The notes beneath the pieces are model-generated. The model searched no databases. It had not been told where the DNA came from and saw nothing but the letters and a program-made list of their open reading frames with translations. This document shows positions 8,554 to 17,856 of a DNA stretch of 64,000 bases, in pieces. The stretch comes from Anaerolineales bacterium (lineage in GTDB: Bacteria > Chloroflexota > Anaerolineae > Anaerolineales > Villigracilaceae). The stretch spans positions 1 through 64,000 of the forward strand of contig JACMLM010000032.1 of NCBI GenBank assembly GCA_014379595.1. Direction: 5' to 3'. A program made the translations under genes and the position numbers. Numbering within the stretch: the first letter of the stretch is position 1; the number at the start of each line of letters is the position of its first letter.

Positions 8554-9826
8554 ATTTGGTTGCATTTACCTGTTTTATCTCCACTGGAAAAATATCTTTG
8601 GAGCCAGGGTTTTTTCTTTCAGTTGCGTCGTGTATGGCAATGTTAATTGCCTGCACGACAGCGCCCATCAATGCAGAGCGTCTGCCAAGCATGGATGTAG
8701 TGATGTGGACGCTTTGTTCAGAAGCGCGCAGGGAGCGCTCGCGGACAGCCTGCCGAATTGGATTTGTCAAAAGATCGCCGGCTTGTGCCACTCCACCGCC
8801 AATAATAACTGCACCTGGATTAAATAAATTTACCAGCCCTGCAATAGCAATACCAATAAATGTGCCTGCACGCATAATAATTTCCTGAGATGGCAAATCA
8901 CCACGACGAGCAGCTTTTGCTACTTCCTGTGCGGTCAAGTTTTCAATAGGAATATTAGAGAGTAAGGTTCGCTTGCCAGATTCAACCAGTTTTTTGGCCT
9001 GAAGTGCAATGGCATTACCGCCAGCAAAAGCTTCCATGCAGCCACGGTTTCCACAGCTACAAAGCGGACCATTTTCATCAATTGTGAGATGACCGATTTC
9101 GCCAGCAGATCCAGTTGTGCCGCCATAAATTTGTTGATTAATGATCAAACCTGCGCCGATACCACTTCCTACTTTTATAAAAGCAAGATTTTTTTCCCCA
9201 CGACCAGCTCCATACGCCCACTCGCCTAATGCACCGAGTTCAGCATCATTATTAAGTGACACTGGGCAGCCCCATTCTTTTTGCAGTGTGTCACGGATCG
9301 GGAAACCATCCCAACCTGGCATGATCGGAGGAGAGACCACCATACCAGCATCGGTAATTACAGGGCCAGGCACGCCAACACCCACGGCCATTACTGTGGC
9401 AATGTCGATTCCATTTTGGTCCAATAATTCATGCAGAATACGGCTAACTGCCGTAAGGCATACTTGTGGGCCTTGCTTTATATCCAGTGGAATATAAGTT
9501 TCTTCAATTATTTTTGCAGAGAAATCTGCCAGGGCTATGTTTACGTGGGTTGCCCCCATCTCAATAGCTGCTACCAAGCCGCGTTTTGGATTAATTTCCA
9601 AAAACACAGGTGGGCGGCCGCTGGGAATGGCACGGCTTTCTGCTTCCAAAATAACCCCATTTTCAAGCAAATCATTGACAATTAAAGTTACTGCTGCACG
9701 TGTTAATCCCATTTCGTCAGCCAGATCCGTTCTTGAAATGCCACTCGCGGCAAAACGAATCAAATCCACTACCGCGTGTTTGTTAAAATTCTTAATATTT
9801 TGATTGGGAGAAATCCAATAAAACAT
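8552..9826 (-). CDS. ROK-family transcriptional regulator (424 aa)
   Basis: The N-terminal winged helix-turn-helix (residues about 12-65: GISRTDLADEMGLTRAAVTLIV) precedes a ROK sugar-kinase-like domain with the zinc-binding motif CSCGNRGCMEA at about 250-262. These are the features of XylR/NagC/Mlc-type repressors rather than of a kinase. It sits between the ATPase gene and the binding-protein gene on the same strand, so it probably senses a glucose-type ligand and controls the alpha-glucan importer. The start codon has only a weak upstream AAGG. Confidence 0.88.
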   Translation of the reverse strand: MFYWISPNQNIKNFNKHAVVDLIRFAASGISRTDLADEMGLTRAAVTLIVNDLLENGVILEAESRAIPSGRPPVFLEINPKRGLVAAIEMGATHVNIALADFSAKIIEETYIPLDIKQGPQVCLTAVSRILHELLDQNGIDIATVMAVGVGVPGPVITDAGMVVSPPIMPGWDGFPIRDTLQKEWGCPVSLNNDAELGALGEWAYGAGRGEKNLAFIKVGSGIGAGLIINQQIYGGTTGSAGEIGHLTIDENGPLCSCGNRGCMEAFAGGNAIALQAKKLVESGKRTLLSNIPIENLTAQEVAKAARRGDLPSQEIIMRAGTFIGIAIAGLVNLFNPGAVIIGGGVAQAGDLLTNPIRQAVRERSLRASEQSVHITTSMLGRRSALMGAVVQAINIAIHDATERKNPGSKDIFPVEIKQVNATK

Positions 9827-9873
9827 GCTTTTTGTGCCTTATTTAACAATCATTGGCCAATTTACTCGTGTTA

Positions 9874-9901
9874 ATAATAGCACATACCTATATTTAATCA
9901 A
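9874..9901 (-). promoter_or_regulatory. candidate sigma70-type promoter for the ROK-importer operon
   Basis: On the minus strand TTGATT (9896-9901) and TATTAT (9874-9879) are separated by 16 bp, 47 nt upstream of the ROK start. A TTGGCCAA palindrome lies between promoter and gene (about 9854-9861) and could be an operator half. Pattern match only. Confidence 0.35.
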
Positions 9902-9950
9902 GTGTTTTAACAAATTAGAACCTTAAAGTTTTTCACTTAACTTAATAAAA

Positions 9951-9982
9951 TACAGGCTGATGAGTTAGTTCATCAGCCTGTA
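9951..9982 (-). terminator. intrinsic terminator after the MalK-type ATPase gene
   Basis: TACAGGCTGATGA (9951-9963) pairs perfectly with TCATCAGCCTGTA (9970-9982) around a 6-nt loop. On the minus strand it is followed by TTTTATTAAG. It lies 24 nt after the ATPase stop codon and separates that gene from the ROK operon. Confidence 0.85.
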
Positions 9983-10005
9983 AAAGCTATTGTCTTATAA
10001 CTTTA

Positions 10006-11106
10006 TTAGTGAATTGATAGTTCAGTTTCAGCATCAAAGATATGGAACTTACCCATATCAAAGACAAACTGAGCCTGATTTCCAACACGCAATTGTGAGC
10101 GTGGATCAACACGGCCTACAAAAGTGTTCTTGCCGCTCACGAGATATAACAAGGTTTCATTGCCCATCAACTCTGTCACATCTACCTTGGCAGACACCTT
10201 CTCGCCGCTGATATTATTTGGAGCAAATTCAGGGTCATGGATATTCTCAGGGCGAATGCCAAAAACTACATTCTTCCCGTCCATATCCTTGTACGGTCCT
10301 GTAGCGCCAGAAGGAATTTGTACCTTGAAATCCTGCGTATCTACAAAAAACTTGCTGCCATCTTTAGTGATCTTGCCAGGGAAGAAATTCATGGCAGGGG
10401 AGCCGATGAAGCCAGCCACAAACAAGTTGTTTGGGTGATCATACAAATTTTGTGGTGTATCCAATTGTTGAAGATCACCTTTGTTGATCACGGCGATGCG
10501 GGTTGCCATCGTCATGGCTTCAGTTTGATCGTGGGTCACATAAATGAATGTAGTCTGCAAACGTTGATGAAGTTTGCTGATCTCGGCACGCATTTGAACA
10601 CGAAGCTTTGCGTCAAGATTTGACAAGGGCTCATCAAAGAGAAAGACTTTAGGCTCACGCACAATAGCGCGTCCTACCGCCACACGTTGACGCTGACCAC
10701 CAGAAAGCTGGCGGGGCTTGCGTTGAAGCAGTTCCTGAATTCCTAAAATATCAGCAGCTTCACTCACACGGCGTTTGATTTCCTCTTTTGGTGTCTTGCG
10801 GAGCTTAAGACCAAATGCCATGTTGTCATAAACAGACAAATGCGGGTACAAAGCATAAGACTGGAATACCATGGCAATGTCGCGGTCTTTGGGCGCTACA
10901 TCGTTCACCAGGCGGTCACCAATTTTAATTTCGCCGCCAGTGATCTCTTCCAATCCCGCAAGCAGGCGTAGGGCAGTTGTTTTGCCGCAGCCTGAGGGGC
11001 CAACCAAAACGAGAAATTCCTTGTCCTGAACCTCGATATCGAGGCTTCTGATGATCGTTAGATCACCAAACTTTTTGTGCACGTTCTCGAATACAACGCT
11101 TGCCAT
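10006..11106 (-). CDS. sugar ABC transporter ATPase, MalK/MsmX/UgpC family (366 aa)
   Basis: Cytoplasmic ATPase energising CUT1-type sugar import. It has Walker A GPSGCGKTT, Q-loop FQSYALYPHL, signature LSGGQRQRVAVGRA, Walker B VFLFDEPLSNLD and the switch His in YVTHDQTEA. The C-terminal 130 residues form the TOBE regulatory domain typical of MalK. GGAGG precedes the ATG by 8 nt. It lies between the two sugar clusters with its own terminator; by family it should serve the MalEFG-type importer (7-8 kb) rather than XylGH, which has its own ATPase, and may be shared with other CUT1 importers. Confidence 0.93.
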   Translation of the reverse strand: MASVVFENVHKKFGDLTIIRSLDIEVQDKEFLVLVGPSGCGKTTALRLLAGLEEITGGEIKIGDRLVNDVAPKDRDIAMVFQSYALYPHLSVYDNMAFGLKLRKTPKEEIKRRVSEAADILGIQELLQRKPRQLSGGQRQRVAVGRAIVREPKVFLFDEPLSNLDAKLRVQMRAEISKLHQRLQTTFIYVTHDQTEAMTMATRIAVINKGDLQQLDTPQNLYDHPNNLFVAGFIGSPAMNFFPGKITKDGSKFFVDTQDFKVQIPSGATGPYKDMDGKNVVFGIRPENIHDPEFAPNNISGEKVSAKVDVTELMGNETLLYLVSGKNTFVGRVDPRSQLRVGNQAQFVFDMGKFHIFDAETELSIH

Positions 11107-11163
11107 AGAAAAATCCTCCAGTCAAATGAGTATAGTGAGGCAATTATAATCGTAAAGATTGAC

Positions 11164-12147
11164 CTAGACAATTACGAGTTTTCCACTTTGAGCTGATTCG
11201 AGTAAGGCCAGAATGACAGCAATGTTTTCGCGGCTATCAGCTAAGGTGACACGCGGAGATTTGCCGCGTATAACGGAATCATACATATCCTCCACTTCGC
11301 CAAGATACAACTCTTCGCCTTTAATATTGATCTTTTGAGTTTTACCGTCGCGTGTCAGGTAAATTTCATTTTTTACACCAGGCTTAAATGGATTGGGAAT
11401 ATTCAAAGATGCATCTGTTCCAACGATCTCAATATAGGACCGATAGGGTGATTTGAATCCAGAATCAAATTGTGTATGGATACCATCTCTGAATTTCATC
11501 TGCCCAACAAATATTTCATCGCTTCCACTCGGACCTGTGACCTGCCAGCCAAATACTTCAACAGGTTCAGCGCCGACGATGGTTCGCGCGTACGAAATTG
11601 GGTAGCAGCCTACATCCCAAATGCTGCCTCCGCCCATGTCTTTGAAATTGCGAATATCATTTTCATTTTTAATTGTATAAGTGAAGGCGCCTTTTATGAG
11701 TTGGATTTTTCCCAACTTGCCGCTATCTACGATTTCCTTTACCTTTAATGTTTGCACATGATGACGATACATAAAGGCTTCGGCCAAAACTTTACCAGTT
11801 TCATTTGCAGCCTGTGTCATTGCATCTACTTCAGCAAGTGATATCGCAAATGGTTTTTCGCATAGCACGTTCTTGCCTGCGCGTAGAGCCTTGATCGTCC
11901 ATTCTGCATGTAGGTGATTTGGCAAGGAGTTGTAGATCACGTCAATTTCTGAATCATTTAACAAGGCTTCATAGCTTCCATGTGCGCGCGGAATTTTCCA
12001 CTCGCGGGCGTATGTATCAGCGGAGGTCTGGCTCCTCGAAGCAACAGCCAGTAATCGGTTACGTTTTGATGCGTTTAGCGGTTTGATCAAGGCGCGGTTG
12101 ATGTGGGCAGTTGAGAGGAGTCCCCAGTTTAAGATTCGGTCGGTCAT
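11164..12147 (-). CDS. Gfo/Idh/MocA-family dehydrogenase (327 aa)
   Basis: NAD(P)-dependent sugar or inositol-type oxidoreductase: N-terminal Rossmann fold (LNWGLLSTAHINRAL) and the conserved EKPFAIS motif (catalytic Lys of the EKP triad). I chose the ATG at 12147 because AGGAG lies a few bases before it; a longer reading frame to 12237 would overlap the upstream gene and adds residues unlike the family. Last gene of the pentose-type cluster, 25 bp after the SDR gene. The substrate is unknown; xylose or glucose-type aldoses are common for this family. Confidence 0.85.
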   Translation of the reverse strand: MTDRILNWGLLSTAHINRALIKPLNASKRNRLLAVASRSQTSADTYAREWKIPRAHGSYEALLNDSEIDVIYNSLPNHLHAEWTIKALRAGKNVLCEKPFAISLAEVDAMTQAANETGKVLAEAFMYRHHVQTLKVKEIVDSGKLGKIQLIKGAFTYTIKNENDIRNFKDMGGGSIWDVGCYPISYARTIVGAEPVEVFGWQVTGPSGSDEIFVGQMKFRDGIHTQFDSGFKSPYRSYIEIVGTDASLNIPNPFKPGVKNEIYLTRDGKTQKINIKGEELYLGEVEDMYDSVIRGKSPRVTLADSRENIAVILALLESAQSGKLVIV

Positions 12148-12172
12148 ATCTTCTCCTGATGTTATTTTGGAA

Positions 12173-13159
12173 TTAACCGGGATACCAAATATTTCGCGGG
12201 TCATCTTTTGCTCGGGCATAATTCCAAGCTGAATCAATTATTTTCTTCATATCAAATTCAGGCCGCCACCCAAGCAGTAATTTTGCTTTTGTATTATCCA
12301 GCCATGTGGAGTGATACTCTGTCTTGATTTCCACAGATGGAAGCCCGCGGCTTGTTTGTAAATATTGACTCATTTCGCCGTAATCAATCGGTTCATCCAT
12401 ACTGATATTAAATAATTGTTGTTTAGCTTTTGGATGATCTAAGGAAAGAAGTATCGCGCTGACCAGATCTTCTACGTGAACAAAATTGCGTTTCACTGGT
12501 TGATTATTAGTGTCAAGCATGACGGGAATGGTTTGCGTCTTTAGGTATTCATCTGCCTGTTGAGACTTGACCAGATCGCGCCAGCGTGGACCGCCAAAGA
12601 CATCTTCACCGAAAGAAAGTTGATATTTGAAATCATCTTTTTCCATGATCCACGGTGCACGTAGGCAGCAGCCATTGAGATCATATTGAATATAGTATTG
12701 TTCAAGCATTACTTCTTCAAGTACTTTTGAAAGCGCATAACAGCCTGGGTATGCCGAATGTTTTTGTGTTTCTGTCACCGGAATTGGATGTGGGTAAACA
12801 AAATGCCCAATGCCTGCATCACCGCCAATTAAAATAAACTGTTTAAATGAGGAACTGCTGCGACAAGTTTCAAGCAACCAAAACAACCCTTTCACAGCCA
12901 CATCCATGATCTGGTCAGGTGTTTCCTTGACAGTTGCTAAGTGGACGACATGTGTGACTCCATCCATCGCTTTTTCAACATCTGCCCGATGTTCAATGGA
13001 GCCATGAATATTTTGTATTCGTTCATGAGGTTCGGGTTCGCGATTATGGCATAAGGCGCGGACTGTGAACGAGTTGAATTTTGGATCTGCCAATAGCCGT
13101 TTGATAAATACGCTTCCCACCTTGCCAGTTGCACCTGTGACTAAAATGATTTTGGACAT
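12173..13159 (-). CDS. extended SDR / NAD-dependent epimerase-dehydratase (328 aa)
   Basis: The cofactor motif GATGKVG at the N-terminus and a catalytic YALSK (YxxxK) are visible. A C-terminal substrate-binding part brings the size to that of sugar-nucleotide epimerases. It could act on a free sugar or sugar acid (uronate-dehydrogenase-like) in the neighbouring catabolic cluster, but no decisive motif separates these options. The ATG at 13159 follows AAGGAA; the longer frame to 13204 lacks a ribosome site. Confidence 0.82.
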   Translation of the reverse strand: MSKIILVTGATGKVGSVFIKRLLADPKFNSFTVRALCHNREPEPHERIQNIHGSIEHRADVEKAMDGVTHVVHLATVKETPDQIMDVAVKGLFWLLETCRSSSSFKQFILIGGDAGIGHFVYPHPIPVTETQKHSAYPGCYALSKVLEEVMLEQYYIQYDLNGCCLRAPWIMEKDDFKYQLSFGEDVFGGPRWRDLVKSQQADEYLKTQTIPVMLDTNNQPVKRNFVHVEDLVSAILLSLDHPKAKQQLFNISMDEPIDYGEMSQYLQTSRGLPSVEIKTEYHSTWLDNTKAKLLLGWRPEFDMKKIIDSAWNYARAKDDPRNIWYPG

Positions 13160-13215
13160 TTGTATTCCTTGAAAAAATCTGAGGTTAGGATTGTAGCCTG
13201 ACAATTTGAGACTTT

Positions 13216-13234
13216 GGCGGGTCTTTAACCCGCC
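13216..13234. repeat. small GC hairpin (GGCGGGT/ACCCGCC)
   Basis: A 7-bp perfect stem with a 5-nt loop lies between two minus-strand genes. Read on the minus strand it contains TAGGGCGGGTTA, close to the core of the hairpin at 44432-44476, so it looks like a degraded member of a GC-hairpin repeat family. No U tract follows. Confidence 0.5.
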
Positions 13235-13247
13235 CTACAGATGCTTA

Positions 13248-14417
13248 TCAGCATTTCGTCCATTTTCCATTTGCTTTACTTGATTCGATAACTCTATTTA
13301 CAAAGCGCACGCCCATCAATCCGTCCCAAGAATTCGGAAAATAAAGAGCCAATGGATTTGCTTCTTTTCCAGCTCTGCGTGCACTGATGGCCTCTGCTGC
13401 ATCTGAATAAATATTGGCAAAGCCTTCATGGAATCCTTCTGGATGACCAGCGACGATTCGACTCGAGCGTTTGGATAAAGGTAATGTGCCTGGTCCGTTA
13501 GGAGTCCTGTTTTCCGAGGGTCCATGCAGAGGCTTGAATGTCAACGCTTGAGGAAATTCCTGCATCCATTCGAGGCTGCCTTTGGTTCCGCTGACACGAA
13601 TGCGCAGACAGTTTTCCACACCGGCAGCGGCTTGTGTTACCCAAAAATTTCCACGGGCGCCGTTTTCAAATCGAAGCAGAGCACCTGCAAAGTCATGTAC
13701 GAGGCGGCCTGGTACGATATTCCCGATCTCAGCTGAGACTTCATCTAGTTCGAGTCCAGTAATAAAACGGGTGAGGTTATGTGCATGAGTTCCAATATCG
13801 CCCATTACCAAAGAAGGTCCGCCACGAGCCGGATCATATTTCCACGGAAGTTTTTCGGGGACGGGTTTTTCTTCGTCAGCTTTTCCACCTTGAACATATT
13901 CAACTTGAATTAATCGAATCGTTCCCAATTGCCTGTCTTCGACCATTGCCTTTGCCTGACGAACCATTGGGTAGCCTGTGTAATTATGAGTAAGGCAAAA
14001 TATTAAACCAGACTCTTGAACCTTTTTATGTAATGCTTCTGCTTCTTCCAGAGTGTTGGTCATTGGCTTGTCGCAGATCACATCAAAGCCATGTTCAAGT
14101 GCAGCCATGGAGTATTCATAATGGCTATCGTTGGGAGTCATGATAGCGACAACATCAATGCCATCTTCACGAGCAGATTCTTTATCAAGCAATTCTTGAA
14201 CGCTCGAATATAAACGGTCGGGATTCATTCCGAGTTCCTGCGCGGCTTTTTTTGATTTGTCGGGATCAGATGAAAGAATGCCTGTGACGACTTCATAACG
14301 GTCATCGAGTCTGGCGGCTTGGCGGTGCATTGCGCCAATAAATGAGCCGGGTCCGCCGCCAATGACAGCGAGACGAAGTCTGCGCCCAAGTGTTGATATA
14401 ACGGGATTTAATTCCAT
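13248..14417 (-). CDS. Gfo/Idh/MocA-family dehydrogenase (389 aa)
   Basis: Second NAD(P)-dependent oxidoreductase of the cluster. The glycine-rich Rossmann motif is AVIGGGPGSFIGAMH and the catalytic EKP-type motif appears as CDKPMTNT. Its 389 residues and the C-terminal segment with SRIVAGHPEGFHEGFANIY match the myo-inositol or sugar-acid dehydrogenase branch. It abuts the UPF0303 gene (1 bp gap). It is only distantly similar to the enzyme at 11164, so the two are probably different steps of one sugar oxidation pathway (inference). Confidence 0.87.
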   Translation of the reverse strand: MELNPVISTLGRRLRLAVIGGGPGSFIGAMHRQAARLDDRYEVVTGILSSDPDKSKKAAQELGMNPDRLYSSVQELLDKESAREDGIDVVAIMTPNDSHYEYSMAALEHGFDVICDKPMTNTLEEAEALHKKVQESGLIFCLTHNYTGYPMVRQAKAMVEDRQLGTIRLIQVEYVQGGKADEEKPVPEKLPWKYDPARGGPSLVMGDIGTHAHNLTRFITGLELDEVSAEIGNIVPGRLVHDFAGALLRFENGARGNFWVTQAAAGVENCLRIRVSGTKGSLEWMQEFPQALTFKPLHGPSENRTPNGPGTLPLSKRSSRIVAGHPEGFHEGFANIYSDAAEAISARRAGKEANPLALYFPNSWDGLMGVRFVNRVIESSKANGKWTKC

Positions 14418-14418
14418 C

Positions 14419-14886
14419 TCACTTCTCCTGCGTCAAAAAATCTCTGATAGTTTGAACCACTAATTTATGATCTTCTTCTTGAGGAAGTCCAGAAACAGTT
14501 ATGGTGCCGATCATGCCAGTATCTTTAATAATAATGGGAAAACAACCGCCATGAGGAGCATAGATACTTTCTGAGATGGTATAAGATTCTTCAAGACTCT
14601 TGCCTTTGCTTTTTAGAAGCTGTCCCATATAAAATGAACTATGTCCGAACCTATATACAAGGCGGACTTTTCGTTTGACCCATTCATCATTATCAGCAGA
14701 TGTTCCATGTAAGCTGGCATGAAAAAGCTGATGATCACCGCGAGTGATGTCAATGGTTACCGAGAGTTTTTCACGCGTTGCCCGCTCAACCAGCTGATTG
14801 CCGATTTGCCATGCGGTTTCTTCGTTGAAGCTTTTGAATTGAAGTTCCTGTTCTTCCTGGAGTAATTGTTGTAATATGTTGTCCAT
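14419..14886 (-). CDS. UPF0303 / GlcG-HbpS-like protein (155 aa)
   Basis: Small cytoplasmic protein of the UPF0303 family (heme-degrading/GlcG-like fold). Recognisable segments are GNQLVERA, GTSADNDEWVKRK, SIYAPHGGCFPI and GMIGTITVSGLPQEEDH. Members are often encoded beside sugar catabolic dehydrogenases, as here, but the biochemical role is not established. It is coupled to the following dehydrogenase gene. A 36-bp imperfect palindrome lies 36 bp upstream of its start. Confidence 0.82.
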   Translation of the reverse strand: MDNILQQLLQEEQELQFKSFNEETAWQIGNQLVERATREKLSVTIDITRGDHQLFHASLHGTSADNDEWVKRKVRLVYRFGHSSFYMGQLLKSKGKSLEESYTISESIYAPHGGCFPIIIKDTGMIGTITVSGLPQEEDHKLVVQTIRDFLTQEK

Positions 14887-14921
14887 ATTGAATCCCTGTA
14901 AATGAGTTGGTTATATTTTTA

Positions 14922-14957
14922 AAGGTGACAACCACTTTGCGAAGTGACTGTCACCTT
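14922..14957. repeat. intergenic palindrome, family copy 2
   Basis: Arms AAGGTGACAACCACTT (14922-14937) and AAGTGACTGTCACCTT (14942-14957) pair at 14 of 16 positions around TGCG. The core matches the palindromes at 5031-5075 and 54375-54407 in inverted arrangement. It lies between the XylH-type permease and the UPF0303 gene. Confidence 0.75.
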
Positions 14958-14981
14958 GTTTTTAAAAAAGCTTATTGATTA

Positions 14982-16145
14982 TTAAGCGTTCTTATTCTTG
15001 TTGTAAACGTCAAAGAAAACCGCGAGTAGCAGAACAAATCCTTTGATTGCCTGTTGCCAGTCGATGCCTACGCCCAGAATGGACATACCGTTGTTCATCA
15101 CCCCGATGAAGAAAGCGCCGATCACAGCGCCGATAATTGTTCCGATACCGCCGCTGGCTGATGCGCCGCCGATGAAACAAGCGGCAATCACATCCAATTC
15201 AAAACCTTCGCCAGCATTGGGTGTGGCGCTGTTTAAACGAGCAGCAACGATCATGCCAGCCAGTGCAGCGAGAACACCCATGTTTACGAAAGTATAAAAT
15301 AACAAGCGCGGCGTATTAACCCCGGAGAGTCTGGCGGCTTTTTCATTGCCGCCCATTGCGAAAATTCGCCTTCCTATTACCGTTTGATTGGTAATAAAAG
15401 CGTAAATTGTGACGAATGGGAAAAGAATAACCAGTACGTTTGGAATGCCTTTATAAGAAGCCATCAAATAGCAGAAGCCCATCACTGCGGCGGTAATGGC
15501 GATATTTTTAATGACAAAAACATAAGTTGGCGTTACTTCAAAGCCATATTTTTGCTGATTTCTTCTAGTTCGAATATCTAAGATGATCAATAAGACTGAA
15601 ACTAATACTCCAATCAGCATCGTAGTGATATGAAAACCTTCATACTTAAAAAAATCAGGAATAAATCCTGAGCTTAGCTTTTGAAATTCAGGTGGGAAAG
15701 GACCAATTGATTCGCCTCGAACTAAGACCAAGGTCAGACCGCGAAAGATCAACATGCCTGCCAAAGTGACAATGAAAGCTGGTATCTTTACATACGCAAC
15801 CCAATATCCGTGCCAGGCTCCAATTAAGCCGCCAATGACTAGACATATCACAATGGCAACCCCATAATTCACGTCATTTTTTACAATCAATACACCTGCA
15901 ATAGCGCCAACGAAAGCGGCAACAGATCCGACCGAAAGATCGATCCAACCTGAGACAATAATCAACAACATACCGAGTGCCATAATAATGATGTAGCTGT
16001 TTTGTAAAACCAGGTTTGTGATATTGACAGGCTTCATCAATATGCCTTCCGTCCGAACCTGGAAGAAGACCATGATCGTGATGAGCGCAATCAACATACC
16101 GTATTCGCGAATATTATCTTTAAAAAGAGTTGACAGGGTTTTCAT
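14982..16145 (-). CDS. sugar ABC transporter permease, XylH/MmsB type (387 aa)
   Basis: Membrane subunit of a CUT2-type (ribose/xylose family) importer with about ten hydrophobic segments. Motifs include [19 protein letters not shown] and the C-terminal [19 protein letters not shown] hydrophilic insertion with two extra helices in the middle gives the length typical of XylH rather than RbsC. It overlaps the ATPase gene by 4 bp, so the two are translationally coupled. Confidence 0.9.
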   Translation of the reverse strand: MKTLSTLFKDNIREYGMLIALITIMVFFQVRTEGILMKPVNITNLVLQNSYIIIMALGMLLIIVSGWIDLSVGSVAAFVGAIAGVLIVKNDVNYGVAIVICLVIGGLIGAWHGYWVAYVKIPAFIVTLAGMLIFRGLTLVLVRGESIGPFPPEFQKLSSGFIPDFFKYEGFHITTMLIGVLVSVLLIILDIRTRRNQQKYGFEVTPTYVFVIKNIAITAAVMGFCYLMASYKGIPNVLVILFPFVTIYAFITNQTVIGRRIFAMGGNEKAARLSGVNTPRLLFYTFVNMGVLAALAGMIVAARLNSATPNAGEGFELDVIAACFIGGASASGGIGTIIGAVIGAFFIGVMNNGMSILGVGIDWQQAIKGFVLLLAVFFDVYNKNKNA

Positions 16146-17689
16146 TGTTCCATTACCTCTACCTCTTGTTGGGTCATAATATATTTCATGATTACTTCCT
16201 GAGATGCCTCGCTTGCCGGCACTTCACCAACGATCTTGCCTTCGCGCATCACGTAAATCCGGTCACAAACACCCAAGAGCTCTGGCAGTTCGGATGAGAT
16301 CAGAATGATCCCTTTGCCTTCACTCGCCAGTTGATTCACAATTGTATAAATCTCATATTTTGCTCCCACGTCAATGCCGCGTGTGGGTTCGTCCAGAATT
16401 AATATTTCGGGATTGGCAAACAACCATTTGCTCAAAACAACTTTTTGCTGGTTGCCGCCAGAAAGATTGACAGCTTTTTGCAAAATGCTGGAACACTTAA
16501 TATTAAGTTTGTCACGATATTCCCGGGTAACGGTCAATTCTTTTGGCTCATTCACCAGGCCGCCGTCTGAAATTGCTTCGAGATTCGCCAAGGTAATATT
16601 ATTTTTAATTTCCTGGATCAGGATCAATCCATATGCTTTACGGTCTTCGGTGGCATACGCAATACCGTTGGAGATGGCTTTCTCGATGGTGCTAATGTCC
16701 ACTTCTTTGCCGTGTTTATAAGCTGTGCCGCTGATGCGTGCACCGTACGCGCGCCCAAAAATACTCATTGCCAGTTCGGTTCTTCCAGACCCCATTAATC
16801 CTGCAATGCCAACTACTTCACCTTTGCGAACAGAGATATTTATATTATTGCTGACTTTTCGATCTTCATGGAGTGGATGATATACGTTCCAATCGCGGAC
16901 CTCAAAAATTGTTTCTCCAATATTCGAATCGCGCGGCGGAAAGCGGTGCGTCAAATCGCGGCCTACCATGCCGCGAATGATTCGATCCTCTGTAATTTTG
17001 TCCTTGTGGCAATCCAAAGTTTCAATTGTGGCACCATCACGCAGGATCGTGATGGAATCTGCAACTTTGGATACTTCACTTAATTTGTGAGAGATCAAAA
17101 TAGAGGCGATGCCATGTGCTTTAAATTGGAGTAGTAACTGTAGTAGTTTCTCGCTATCCGTTTCATTGAGCGAGGCGGTTGGTTCATCCAAAATAAGAAG
17201 CTTGACCTTTTTAGCTAACGCCTTGGCAATTTCAACTAATTGTTGTTTGCCTACACCCATATTAGTGATCAAAGTATTGGGTGATTCATGCAACCCTACT
17301 CTGTCTAATAATTCCTTGGTTTTGGAAATGGATTCATTCCAGTCAATTACGCCATATGAAGAGCGTTCATTACCAAGGAACAAATTCTCGGCGATGGAAA
17401 GATAAGGAATAAGAGCGAGCTCCTGATGGATAATAACGAGCCCAACTTCTTCCGATTGATTAATATTGTGAAAGCGGCATTCTTTGCCTAGAAAATAAAT
17501 GTCTCCGCTGTATGAACCATATGGATACACACCGCTCAAGACCTTCATCAAGGTGGATTTCCCCGCTCCATTCTCTCCTACTAAAGCATGTATCTCTCCC
17601 TCTTTGACAGCAAAGCTTACATTATCAAGTGCTTTAACACCAGGAAATGTCTTTGTAATGTTTCGCATTTCCAAAATGACATCAGACAT
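16142..17689 (-). CDS. sugar ABC transporter ATPase, XylG/MmsA type (515 aa)
   Basis: Two fused ABC domains, as in all CUT2 ATPases. The first has a canonical Walker A (GENGAGKST) and Walker [13 protein letters not shown]. The second has the usual degenerate P-loop (GLMGSGRTE) with signature [15 protein letters not shown] and Walker [13 protein letters not shown]. It lies between the duplicated binding-protein gene and the permease in the standard xylFGH order. Confidence 0.92.
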   Translation of the reverse strand: MSDVILEMRNITKTFPGVKALDNVSFAVKEGEIHALVGENGAGKSTLMKVLSGVYPYGSYSGDIYFLGKECRFHNINQSEEVGLVIIHQELALIPYLSIAENLFLGNERSSYGVIDWNESISKTKELLDRVGLHESPNTLITNMGVGKQQLVEIAKALAKKVKLLILDEPTASLNETDSEKLLQLLLQFKAHGIASILISHKLSEVSKVADSITILRDGATIETLDCHKDKITEDRIIRGMVGRDLTHRFPPRDSNIGETIFEVRDWNVYHPLHEDRKVSNNINISVRKGEVVGIAGLMGSGRTELAMSIFGRAYGARISGTAYKHGKEVDISTIEKAISNGIAYATEDRKAYGLILIQEIKNNITLANLEAISDGGLVNEPKELTVTREYRDKLNIKCSSILQKAVNLSGGNQQKVVLSKWLFANPEILILDEPTRGIDVGAKYEIYTIVNQLASEGKGIILISSELPELLGVCDRIYVMREGKIVGEVPASEASQEVIMKYIMTQQEVEVMEQ

Positions 17690-17809
17690 GGTCTTCTCGT
17701 CCTTGATCTATATGGAATGAATTACTGTGCTATATATGTAATTCTAATTCAAAAATTCATAAAATTCAAAGAATTACGTTTCTTTGAATTTCTTGCGGCG
17801 ATATATGAG

Positions 17810-17843
17810 TAACGGGTGAGGACATTTCTGCCCTCACCCGTTA
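17810..17843 (-). terminator. hairpin after the duplicated binding-protein gene
   Basis: TAACGGGTGAGG (17810-17821) pairs with CCTCACCCGTTA (17832-17843) around a 10-nt loop, 14 nt after the stop codon. No U tract follows on the minus strand, so partial termination or mRNA 3'-end protection within the operon is the likely function. Confidence 0.7.
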
Positions 17844-17856
17844 TATACAAAACTAC

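Noticed and set aside
12148-12237. Upstream extension of the Gfo/Idh/MocA gene (357 aa reading)
   Set aside because: It overlaps the upstream SDR gene and lacks a ribosome site, whereas the ATG at 12147 has AGGAG at good distance and starts like the family.
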